Below are positions 1 to 6,531 of a stretch of 8,193 nt of DNA, one piece after another. Made by a program: the position numbers and the translations under genes. Source of the stretch: Planctomycetales bacterium 4484_123 (GTDB taxonomy: Bacteria; Planctomycetota; Phycisphaerae; SM23-33); assembly GCA_002049885.1 (NCBI GenBank), contig MVCS01000041.1, positions 1 through 8,193 on the forward strand, given 5' to 3'. Numbering within the stretch: position 1 is the first letter of the stretch; every line of letters starts with the position of its first letter. The notes under the pieces are model-generated. The model did not search any database. It was not told the origin of the DNA and saw only the letters and a list, made by a program, of their open reading frames with translations.

Positions 1-1
1 C

Positions 2-82
2 AACAACTGCCGCGAGCTCGGCGGAGCCGAGATACACCTGCGCGCCCGTTCCCAGGCGATTGTTGAAGTTGCGCGTCGAGGT
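2..82 (-). pseudogene. acnB: C-terminal fragment of AcnB-type aconitate hydratase (5' part missing)
   Basis: On the minus strand this stretch reads TSTRNFNNRLG, then TGAQ, then VYLGSAELAAVV. From knowledge of the family, this matches the AcnB segment STSTRNFPNRLG...GANVFLASAELAAV in the swivel/C-terminal part of bifunctional aconitase 2 (citrate/isocitrate isomerisation, cytosolic 4Fe-4S enzyme). The match stops abruptly at about base 82. Further upstream in the same frame the translation (TSSKPITPTLSP) does not resemble AcnB, which should have a cysteine-containing cluster motif nearby. The rest of the C-terminus would lie off the left edge. The plus frame across these bases (TTAASSAEPRYTC...) looks non-biological, which supports minus-strand coding. 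It is only about 27 codons, so a chance match is unlikely but not excluded. It is either a real gene remnant or an assembly chimera. Confidence 0.6.
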
Positions 83-1379
83 CGGCGACAGGGTTGGCGT
101 GATCGGCTTCGAGGACGTCTGGCCGCTGGAGGAGCGCCAGCCCTGGGACGTCGTCGGCCCCGAGGAGGGCCAGGAGCGCCGCATCTTCAACGGCGACCAG
201 GCCGTGCGTTCGAAGATCCTCTCCATGGCCTCCGAGCCGCTGGGAGAGGTGGTGCTGACCTACTTCGAGGAGCCCGTCCCGCCGTTCATGCGCCAGTACC
301 GGCGCGGCATGACGGGACCCATCCCCTCCATGTATCTCCAGACCCTCCGCCAGCGGCTGGAGAAGGCCAACCTTACCGTCACCGAATGGAACATGGCCAA
401 GGAGGACGACCCCCCCGAGCCCAAGGCCAAGGGCCGGCCCAGGGTGCTGCTGGTCCTGCCGCCGCCGGAAGGACCGCCGATGCGCCCCCCGGGCAGCGAG
501 GAAGAGCCCAACCAGTGGGGCGAGAAGCAGGAGAAGAAGCTGGACGAGCTCATCGCCGGCGGCACCGGGGCCGTCTTCCTGGCCGCCTACTTCCAGCCGG
601 AGATGGCCCAGTTCGGCGCCCTCCGCCCCGTGCCGTACCTGCTGAACGACTACCTCAAGAAGAACTGGGGCGTGGAGGCCCGCACCGACCTGCGCGTGGT
701 ACAGGCCGTGCCCGACCCGCTGAACCCGGGCACCTACCAACTGCCCGTGCTGCGATGGACCTTCCTGCCGCTGTCGGCCTTCACGGACCACCCGGCCGGC
801 AAGCCGCTGCGGGCCCGCCGGCTGTATTGGCTGAGCGTCTGCCCCGTGGTAAAGGCCGAGGGCAAGCCCAAGACGACCTTCCGTGAAATCCTGGTCGTGC
901 CGCGAAACCCCTCGGGCGGCACCTGGGCCGCCTCCAACCCCCTGCAGTTGGAGCGGAAGCTGTTCCTGGGCCAGGGGCGGGGCATCGTGCCCGGCTCGGA
1001 GGCCGACGACATGCTGCCGCCGTTCCCCGTGGCCGCCGAGGCCGCCAAGACCGTCAAGGGCAAGACCGCCCGCATCATCGTCCTGGGGGTGGGCCTGAGC
1101 TACGTGGACCCGTTCATCAACTCCCCCGTGCCCAGGCTCACCGGCGGCGAGACCCTCGCCACCGACCCGCCGCCGACGAGCGACGTGGACCTCATAACCA
1201 ACAGCGTGTACTACCTCATCGGCAAACGTGAGTTCATCGGCGCCGGGCCCTCGCCTACGCCGAGGATCCGGCACATACCTCCCGCGACCATGGGCGCGGT
1301 GAAGGTGGTCTTCGGCGTGCTGTGGCCCCTGGCCCTGCTGGCGGTGGGAGGGGTGGTCATGCTCCTCCGCAAACGATGA
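60..1379 (+). CDS. GldG-like ABC-transporter auxiliary protein, N-terminally truncated
   Basis: This is a membrane-anchored extracytoplasmic protein of the GldG / ABC_transp_aux type, which accompanies ABC-2 exporters. Seen in the sequence (numbered from the TTG at 60): the FNGDQAVRSKIL segment at 43-54, like the region before the GldG core; a hydrophobic strand VLLVLPPP (129-136); the GGTGAVFLAAYF segment (167-178), where the family has its GGxxLVLxDP strand; ARIIVLGVG (337-345); then DLITNSVYYLIGK (377-389), typical of the family C-terminus. One membrane helix (about 412-435) ends in RKR. The family usually has an N-terminal membrane helix and a longer N-terminal domain, and both are absent. 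The frame is open to the window edge, so the TTG is only the first start codon available. True homology seems to begin near base 83 (GDRVGVIGF), where the acnB-like fragment ends. It lies 66 bases before the DUF4340 gene on the same strand, a common pairing. Family call fairly sure; transported substrate unknown. Confidence 0.72.
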   Translation: MLKLRVEVGDRVGVIGFEDVWPLEERQPWDVVGPEEGQERRIFNGDQAVRSKILSMASEPLGEVVLTYFEEPVPPFMRQYRRGMTGPIPSMYLQTLRQRLEKANLTVTEWNMAKEDDPPEPKAKGRPRVLLVLPPPEGPPMRPPGSEEEPNQWGEKQEKKLDELIAGGTGAVFLAAYFQPEMAQFGALRPVPYLLNDYLKKNWGVEARTDLRVVQAVPDPLNPGTYQLPVLRWTFLPLSAFTDHPAGKPLRARRLYWLSVCPVVKAEGKPKTTFREILVVPRNPSGGTWAASNPLQLERKLFLGQGRGIVPGSEADDMLPPFPVAAEAAKTVKGKTARIIVLGVGLSYVDPFINSPVPRLTGGETLATDPPPTSDVDLITNSVYYLIGKREFIGAGPSPTPRIRHIPPATMGAVKVVFGVLWPLALLAVGGVVMLLRKR

Positions 1380-1389
1380 TTACGCAAGC

Positions 1390-1420
1390 GGATTCGCGGT
1401 GCTGATTCGTGTGATTCGTG
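1390..1420 (+). repeat. Short tandem repeat, GATTCGTG type
   Basis: Two perfect adjacent copies of the 9-mer TGATTCGTG occupy 1403-1411 and 1412-1420. A degenerate copy, GGATTCGCGG, sits at 1390-1399. The array fills most of the 66-base gap between the GldG-like gene and the DUF4340 gene and ends 12 bases before the AGGAG ribosome-binding site. No inverted symmetry is obvious. It could be a dispersed intergenic repeat or a small protein-binding site. The function is unknown. Confidence 0.5.
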
Positions 1421-1445
1421 AATGACGGCTTAGGAGTCTCCAGGA

Positions 1446-3842
1446 ATGAACGTCAAGACCACCGTGGTGCTGGTCGTGTTGTTGGCGGTCGGACTGGGGG
1501 GCATCCTGTTGTTGTACACGGACTGGGGCGGGAAGAAGCCCCAACCCCAGCCGGCCGAGACGAAGCTGCTGGCCGACCTGGGCAAGGTTGTCCGCCTGGA
1601 GGTCCAGACCCCCCGGGAAAGCAAGGGCAAGATGGTCCTGGTCAGCAAGGACGACAAGTGGCGCCTGTCCGAGCCGGTCGATGCCCCCGCCACCACCTGG
1701 GAGGTCAGCAGCATCGTCACCACCCTGACCAACCTCAAGTACGTCCGCAAGTACGGCCCAAAGGACAAGGACCGGCCCAAGGCCGACCTGACCTCGCTGC
1801 CCAAGGACCCGCTGAAGATCGCCTCCCTCACCGATGAGAAGGACAAGACCTACACCGTCCTGGTCGGCAAGAAGGTGCCCTTCTCGACCAACCAGACCTA
1901 TGTCCAGCTCAAGGGCGACCAGCACCTGTACGTGGTGGATGCGGACCTGGCAGAGGAACTCAAGAAGACCCCCGCCGACCTGCGCGACAAGAACGTGGTG
2001 GACTTCCAGACCGACCAGGCCGTCCGAGTGACCGTCCGCGGCGAGCAAAACTACCAGCTACTCAAGGTGGACAAGAAGTGGGCCATCGACCGGCCCGTGG
2101 CCGCCCGGGCCGACCAGGACAAGGTCAGGACACTGCTGAACGACATCGTCGCCATCTACGCCGAGAAGTTCATCGACGAGCCCAAGGACCTCACCGGCTA
2201 CGGCCTGGACAAGCCCCGGGTCACCGTCACCGTTGAACTCGCCCCGCCCAAGCCCACCACCCAGGCCACGCAGGCCACCAAGCCGGCAAAGGGCAAGGTA
2301 ATCACGGTCGCCTTCGGCGCCGTGGCCGACAAGAAGGACCAGACCGTCTTCGCCAAACTCGCCGACCAGCCCTGGGTCTTCCTGGTCAAGGAGTCCAGGC
2401 TCAAGGACGTCCAGCCCAAGCTGCTGGACCTCCGCGACAAGAAGGTCCTCGACATCGGCACCAGCGAGATAACCCGTATCGAGGCGGCCTTCGCGGAGGG
2501 CAAGACCCTTGCCCTCCAGAAGGTCGATGAGAAGTGGGCGATGCAGAAGCCCTTCGCCGGCCCCTGCGACGCCGACGCGGTCAAGGAACTCATCGACGCC
2601 CTGCGCGAGCTGAAGGCCACCGATTTCCAGGACAACCCCGCCAGCTTCGCCGCCTACCGGCTCGACCCGCCGCGCGGCAAGATCGTCCTGCACCTCCGCG
2701 GCAAGGACCAGACCGCCGAGCTGCTGCTGGGCGGGTCCACCAAGAGCGGCGAGATGGGATTCGTCCGCGCCGGGACCTCCAAGTCCGTCGCCGTGGTCGC
2801 CTCGGAGGACTTCGCCAAGCTCCTGCGGGGACCTGAGGCATACTGGACCCGCCAGTTCCTCAAGCTGCCCGAAAACGCCGAGATCACCGAACTGACGCTC
2901 TCCCGGCCCTCAGCCGAGATCGTCCTGAAACGCCAGGATGACGATAAGTTCAGACTCACCGCCCCCATCGCCGCGCCCGCCGACGATGACAACGTCAAGG
3001 ACCTCATCGAGGCCCTCAAGGACGTCAAGGCCGACAAGATAGCCTTCCTGGGCAAGACCCTCCCGAAACGCTTCGCCAAGGCCAAGCCCCAACGGGTCAG
3101 CTTCGTCTATCGCGTGCCCGTCCCGGTCGAGCCGCCGACCACCAGGCCCACCACCACCGCTACCGCGCCGGCCACCAGCACCGCACCGACCACCGCCCCC
3201 ACCAGCGGGAAGTCATCCACGGCGGCCAGCAAGCCGACTACGACGACCGCCCCTACCACCACGACCGCACCGGCCGTGAAATACCAGACCCGCAGGGCCG
3301 GCCCGCTGCTGGTGGTCAAGGACAAGAAGCAAACCTATATCTGGAAGCCCGGCACCAAGCCCGCCGCCGTGGGCCAACTTGGCGAGGACTTCTACGACAA
3401 GCTCAACGCCGAGGTCCGCGACCGCCAGGTGCTCAAGATCGACCACGAGAAGGTCGTCGCGTTCAAGCTCACCGGCGGCAAGAAACCCGCCCGGGCCTTC
3501 AAGAAGGTCGGCGAAGAATGGCAGTTCACCGCCGACCGACACGTCAGGATCGACCCCGAGAAGGTCAAGGACTTCCTCAAAGACCTGGACCTCAAGGCCA
3601 AGAGGTTCGTCCGCTACACGGCCGGCAAGGCCGACATCCGACGCTACGCCCTGGATGCCCCGGCCAATGTCCTGGAGATAACAGACTCCGCCGGCAAGAC
3701 CGTCACCCTGCGGGTCTCGCGCACCGGCCCGGTGGATACCGAAGACCGCTACGCCACCTTCAGCGAGATCCCCGGCGTCTTCGTCCTGGCCGACGACGAC
3801 GTCAAGAAGGTCCAGAAAAAACTCAGAGACTTCCAGAAATAG
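1446..3842 (+). CDS. Membrane-anchored multi-unit DUF4340 protein
   Basis: A 798-residue protein with one N-terminal membrane helix (about 5-24, no lipobox) and the rest probably outside the cytoplasmic membrane. DUF4340 proteins are usually encoded beside GldG-like ABC-2 transporter genes, as here; their biochemical role is not established. Five DUF4340-like units can be picked out. Each has a beta-rich start, a KW-x-(I/L/M)-x-x-P core, and a helix with a V-x-x-L-(I/L)-x-x-(L/I) pattern. The cores lie at K71-W72, K211-W212, K363-W364, K501-F502 and E691-W692. Units 2, 3 and 5 end with a YxLDxP signature (GYGLDKP 251-257, YRLDPP 404-409, YALDAP 734-739). A Thr/Pro/Ala linker (about 562-611) separates units 4 and 5, and a smaller Thr-rich stretch lies at 267-281. 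It is Lys-rich, with AAG used almost throughout. The ATG at 1446 is favoured because AGGAG (1432-1436) lies nine bases upstream. The length is large for the family. Confidence 0.82.
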   Translation: MNVKTTVVLVVLLAVGLGGILLLYTDWGGKKPQPQPAETKLLADLGKVVRLEVQTPRESKGKMVLVSKDDKWRLSEPVDAPATTWEVSSIVTTLTNLKYVRKYGPKDKDRPKADLTSLPKDPLKIASLTDEKDKTYTVLVGKKVPFSTNQTYVQLKGDQHLYVVDADLAEELKKTPADLRDKNVVDFQTDQAVRVTVRGEQNYQLLKVDKKWAIDRPVAARADQDKVRTLLNDIVAIYAEKFIDEPKDLTGYGLDKPRVTVTVELAPPKPTTQATQATKPAKGKVITVAFGAVADKKDQTVFAKLADQPWVFLVKESRLKDVQPKLLDLRDKKVLDIGTSEITRIEAAFAEGKTLALQKVDEKWAMQKPFAGPCDADAVKELIDALRELKATDFQDNPASFAAYRLDPPRGKIVLHLRGKDQTAELLLGGSTKSGEMGFVRAGTSKSVAVVASEDFAKLLRGPEAYWTRQFLKLPENAEITELTLSRPSAEIVLKRQDDDKFRLTAPIAAPADDDNVKDLIEALKDVKADKIAFLGKTLPKRFAKAKPQRVSFVYRVPVPVEPPTTRPTTTATAPATSTAPTTAPTSGKSSTAASKPTTTTAPTTTTAPAVKYQTRRAGPLLVVKDKKQTYIWKPGTKPAAVGQLGEDFYDKLNAEVRDRQVLKIDHEKVVAFKLTGGKKPARAFKKVGEEWQFTADRHVRIDPEKVKDFLKDLDLKAKRFVRYTAGKADIRRYALDAPANVLEITDSAGKTVTLRVSRTGPVDTEDRYATFSEIPGVFVLADDDVKKVQKKLRDFQK
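3129..3281 (+). repeat. Low-complexity Thr/Pro/Ala linker coding region inside the DUF4340 gene
   Basis: About 50 codons are almost all Thr, Ala and Pro, written with ACC/ACG/ACT, GCC/GCG and CCG/CCC, giving a degenerate trinucleotide-like repeat on the plus strand. It encodes a flexible extracytoplasmic tether between the fourth and fifth DUF4340-like units (residues about 562-611). Such linkers commonly vary in length between relatives. It contains no stop or frame change and is part of the gene. Confidence 0.7.
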
Positions 3843-3858
3843 CCGCCCCGCCCTGCCA

Positions 3859-3883
3859 GCCGGGCACCAACGCCCACCCCGGC
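3859..3883 (+). terminator. Weak GC-rich hairpin after the DUF4340 gene
   Basis: GCCGGG (3859-3864) can pair with CCCGGC (3878-3883) around a 13-base loop, starting 17 bases after the DUF4340 stop codon. No T-run follows, so it does not look like a standard intrinsic terminator. It could stabilise the mRNA 3' end or be a chance pairing in GC-rich DNA. Confidence 0.2.
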
Positions 3884-3938
3884 GCCAGTCGGGTCACCCG
3901 GCGGTACCATCGTCGCCCGGACGGGTTGGAAACTGTGT

Positions 3939-3960
3939 CGGGCCGGCCGAGCCGTGCCCG
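3939..3960 (+). promoter_or_regulatory. Strong GC hairpin abutting the ribosome-binding site of the next gene
   Basis: The left arm CGGGCCGGC (3939-3947), a CGA triloop (3948-3950) and the right arm GCCG-T-GCCCG (3951-3960) form nine perfect G-C pairs with a single bulged T at 3955. The stem ends at the first base of GGGAG (3960-3964), the likely Shine-Dalgarno of the exported protein starting at 3976. If transcribed, it would be a very stable stem at the translation start. It may limit ribosome access, act as a DUF4340 transcript end, or be a roadblock. The pairing is seen directly; the role is inferred. Confidence 0.4.
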
Positions 3961-3975
3961 GGAGTCTTATGTCCC

Positions 3976-4938
3976 ATGATGACCTGGTCCAGAGCCTCGC
4001 GAACCTTCCTGGCCGCCATGCTGGCCGTGGCCATCTCGGCGGCACCGGCCTTCGCCAGGCGCAGGTACCTGACCCCCACGACCGCCGAGGACTTCCAGAA
4101 GCTCCTGGCCCAGCTCGTCCCTGAGGCCGAGAACTATGCCCAGGCGCCCGGCGACGCCGCACCGGCCCCCAGTGGCGTCATGCGGAACGTCCAGTACACG
4201 CTGGCCTCGGCCGGACAGCTCCGGCAGGCCTTGCGCACGAAACTCAAGGACCCGCAGGCCCAACTGTACCTGGCCTACCAGCTACTCCAGCCGCTGCCCA
4301 TGGCCGGCGACGACCTGCTCCTCAAGCTTCGCCCCACGCTGACCGACATGCTCCAGCGCTGCCAGTACCAGTCAATGCCCACCTGGCCCCGGGCCACCAT
4401 TCAACTGCTCAAGCAACCAAGAAAGAGACTCCCCAGGCACCTCGCCCAGCTCCGGGAAAAACGCCGCCGGGCCGCCCTGGCCCAGAAACGCACCGCTGAG
4501 CAGGCCATCGTCAAGCAAAACCGCATGGCCAACGCGCTGGAGAAACTCCTGAAATCCCTGTTGGTCCTCATGGGCGACGAGAAGGCCTCGCAGGCCATGC
4601 TGGAGCGGCTATCGAGCGAGGTCCGTCGCCGCTGGTGCACCTACCGCTACACGCTCGAGGCCGTCCGCAACCAGGCGGTGCACATGAAACAGGACCAGGC
4701 CAAGAGCTACTACGACCATATCCTCCGCCTGGCCAGGGAGGCATCCGGACAGCGGCACTACGCCGACCCCACCCAGCCCGAATACCGCGACGACGGCAAC
4801 AGCTCCTTCCGCTCGCAACGGCTCCACTTCGCCGCCGAGGCCCTGAAGGTGGTCAACCTGCTGGCCACCGCCGCCCGACAGCCGGCCGTGCTCCTGCCCG
4901 GCGAGAAGCCGCCGAAGAAGAAACACAGACGAAGGTAG
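3976..4938 (+). CDS. Exported helix-rich protein of unknown function
   Basis: I do not recognise this 320-residue protein. It starts with a clear Sec signal peptide: WSRASR, a hydrophobic core FLAAMLAVAISAA, then a probable signal peptidase I site after AFA at residue 27. The mature part has no obvious catalytic motif. It is rich in Leu, Ala, Arg, Lys and Gln and looks mainly helical. Residues about 155-215 are highly charged (REKRRRAALAQKRTAEQ...) and may form long amphipathic or coiled-coil helices. The segment 263-282 is polar, and the C-terminus is a basic tail KPPKKKHRRR (311-320). There are two adjacent ATGs (3976 and 3979); GGGAG (3960-3964) lies 11 or 14 bases upstream, so the first is slightly favoured. 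It follows DUF4340 after 133 bases and precedes aroDE by 66 bases; a separate transcription unit is possible. Reality as a gene is supported by the signal peptide, codon use and length. Confidence 0.75.
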   Translation: MMTWSRASRTFLAAMLAVAISAAPAFARRRYLTPTTAEDFQKLLAQLVPEAENYAQAPGDAAPAPSGVMRNVQYTLASAGQLRQALRTKLKDPQAQLYLAYQLLQPLPMAGDDLLLKLRPTLTDMLQRCQYQSMPTWPRATIQLLKQPRKRLPRHLAQLREKRRRAALAQKRTAEQAIVKQNRMANALEKLLKSLLVLMGDEKASQAMLERLSSEVRRRWCTYRYTLEAVRNQAVHMKQDQAKSYYDHILRLAREASGQRHYADPTQPEYRDDGNSSFRSQRLHFAAEALKVVNLLATAARQPAVLLPGEKPPKKKHRRR

Positions 4939-4968
4939 CCGCCCCCCGCCCAGGCCGGCAGCCCCGCC

Positions 4969-4996
4969 TTGCCCTTTACGCACCTGCCGGTATCAT
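4969..4996 (+). promoter_or_regulatory. Candidate sigma-70-type promoter for aroDE
   Basis: TTGCCC (4969-4974) and TATCAT (4991-4996) are separated by 16 bases. The -10 matches TATAAT at five of six positions and the -35 matches TTGACA at four of six. Transcription would start around 5003-5005, essentially at the GTG start of aroDE. An inverted pair CCGGCA (4955-4960) / TGCCGG (4985-4990) flanks the -35 region and might be an operator or coincidence. Confidence 0.42.
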
Positions 4997-5004
4997 GGCC
5001 CGGC

Positions 5005-6531
5005 GTGTCCGTGAGCTTCTCCAAGACCCGTCTCATCGCCGTGCTGACCCAGCCGCGGGTCGATGAGATGCGCTCCGCCATGGATGCCGCGGCTGCCGCC
5101 GGGGCCGACCTGGCCGAGTGCCGGCTGGACTTCCTCAGCGAGCAGCTCGACCGCCCCGCCCTGCACCGGCTCCTGGCCCGCAGGCCGCTGCCCGTGATCG
5201 TCACCTGCCGGCCGGTCCGCCAGGGCGGGCGATTCGCCGGCCCGGAGGACCGCCGCCTCGAACTGCTCGCCACCGCCGCCGAACTCGGCGCCGACTACAT
5301 GGACATCGAAGACGACGTGCCGGCCGGCCGCCGCCCCAAGGGAAAGCTCATCCTCAGCCACCACGACTTCACCGGCCGGCCCGCCGACCTGGAGAATATC
5401 TGGGACCGCCTGGCCGGCTCCGACGCCGCCGTGGCCAAGATGGCATTCGCCGCCGCCGGCCCCGAAGACGCCGTGGACGCCTGCCGGCTCCTTCACCAGG
5501 CTCACCGGCCCGCCATCGCCCTGGCCATGGGGCCCGCCGGCCTGCCCAGCCGAATACTCGCCCGCAAGTTCGGCGCCTTCGGCACCTACGCCAGCGTCCA
5601 GGCCGGCGGCGAGTCCGCCCCCGGCCAACTTACCATCGCCCAGATGAAGCAGCTCTACCGATGGGACGCCATCGGCCCGGCAACGGCCGTCTACGGCGTC
5701 ATCGGCTGCCCCGTGGCCCACTCGATGAGCCCCGCCATCCACAACGCCGCCTTCGACGCCGCCGGCATCGACGCCCTGTACCTGCCGCTGCGGGTCGAGC
5801 CCGGCGGGGAGAACTTCGACCGTTTCATCACGGCCCTGCGCGCTGCCCCATGGATGGACCTCCGCGGCCTGAGCGTCACCATCCCCCACAAACAAAACGC
5901 CCTCTCAGCCGTCGGGCCCGAAAACGTCGATGAGCTCGCCCGCCGCATCGGGGCCATCAACACCATCCTCATCGAACCCGACGGCGCCCTGCGCGGCTGG
6001 AACACCGACTACGCCGCCGCCATCGACGCACTCTGCAATGCCCTCGGCATCGCCCGAGACGGCCTCGCCGGCCGGGCCGTCGCCATCGTCGGTGCCGGCG
6101 GGGTCGCCCGTGCCGTCGTCGCCGCCCTGAGCCACTACGGCGCCGCCGTCACCATCTACAACCGCACCGTCGCCCGCGGCGAAAGACTCGCCCGCGAGTT
6201 CGCGGCGAAGGCCTCCGGCCTCGACGCCCTGGCCGAGCTGGACGCCGAAATCGTCATCAACTGCACCTCCGTGGGCATGCACCCCAACACCGACCAAAGC
6301 CCCGTGCCCGCCCAGGCCCTGCGCCGGGTCAAGCTGGTCTTCGATACCGTGTATAATCCCATCGAGACCCGCCTGCTGCGTGAGGCGGCCGCCGCCGGCT
6401 GCCGGACGGTCACCGGCGTCGATATGTTCGTCAACCAGGCCGCAGCGCAGTTCGAAATCTGGACCGGCCAACAGGCCCCGCGCGAGCTCATGCGCCGGGT
6501 CGTGCTGCAACATCTGGGGAACCGACCATGA
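5005..6531 (+). CDS. aroDE: Bifunctional 3-dehydroquinate dehydratase (type I) / shikimate dehydrogenase
   Basis: This cytosolic enzyme catalyses two consecutive shikimate-pathway steps: 3-dehydroquinate to 3-dehydroshikimate, then NADPH-dependent reduction to shikimate. Numbered from the GTG at 5005 (508 residues), the AroD domain spans about 8-216. It has AECRLDFL (37-44), DIE with Glu102, SHHDF with catalytic His120, Schiff-base Lys145 in VAKMAF, SRIL with Arg183, and APGQ (205-208). The AroE domain spans about 228-500. It has IGCPVAHSMSPAIHN (substrate serines 240/242), TIPHK with catalytic Lys296, AINT (Asn319), NTD with Asp335, GAGGVARA (nucleotide loop, 363-370), NRT (386-388, NADP preference), INCTSVGM and GVDMFVNQAAAQF. 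All key residues of both halves are present. Known AroD-AroE fusions occur in chlamydiae, plants and planctomycetes. The start is GTG at 5005 or 5011; neither has a clear Shine-Dalgarno. The TTG at 4969 would put promoter sequence inside the gene. The stop overlaps the next gene's ATG. Confidence 0.9.
   Translation: MSVSFSKTRLIAVLTQPRVDEMRSAMDAAAAAGADLAECRLDFLSEQLDRPALHRLLARRPLPVIVTCRPVRQGGRFAGPEDRRLELLATAAELGADYMDIEDDVPAGRRPKGKLILSHHDFTGRPADLENIWDRLAGSDAAVAKMAFAAAGPEDAVDACRLLHQAHRPAIALAMGPAGLPSRILARKFGAFGTYASVQAGGESAPGQLTIAQMKQLYRWDAIGPATAVYGVIGCPVAHSMSPAIHNAAFDAAGIDALYLPLRVEPGGENFDRFITALRAAPWMDLRGLSVTIPHKQNALSAVGPENVDELARRIGAINTILIEPDGALRGWNTDYAAAIDALCNALGIARDGLAGRAVAIVGAGGVARAVVAALSHYGAAVTIYNRTVARGERLAREFAAKASGLDALAELDAEIVINCTSVGMHPNTDQSPVPAQALRRVKLVFDTVYNPIETRLLREAAAAGCRTVTGVDMFVNQAAAQFEIWTGQQAPRELMRRVVLQHLGNRP

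Noticed and set aside
1380..2693. Long minus-strand open frames opposite the DUF4340 gene
   Set aside because: Composition is dominated by Gly, Leu and Val, mirroring plus-strand codons; no start signal or homology is seen.
3107..3325. Minus-strand Val/Gly-rich hydrophobic frame that looks like a membrane protein
   Set aside because: It is the antisense of the Thr/Pro/Ala linker: ACC and GCC codons become GGT and GGC, giving false hydrophobicity.
4969..5004. TTG at 4969 as the aroDE start
   Set aside because: It would add 12 residues (MPFTHLPVSWPG) unlike AroD N-termini and would translate through the likely promoter.
4993..5895. 300-codon minus-strand open frame opposite aroDE
   Set aside because: It is Gly/Val/Ala-rich, typical of the antisense of GC-rich genes, and lies opposite a gene with complete active-site motifs.
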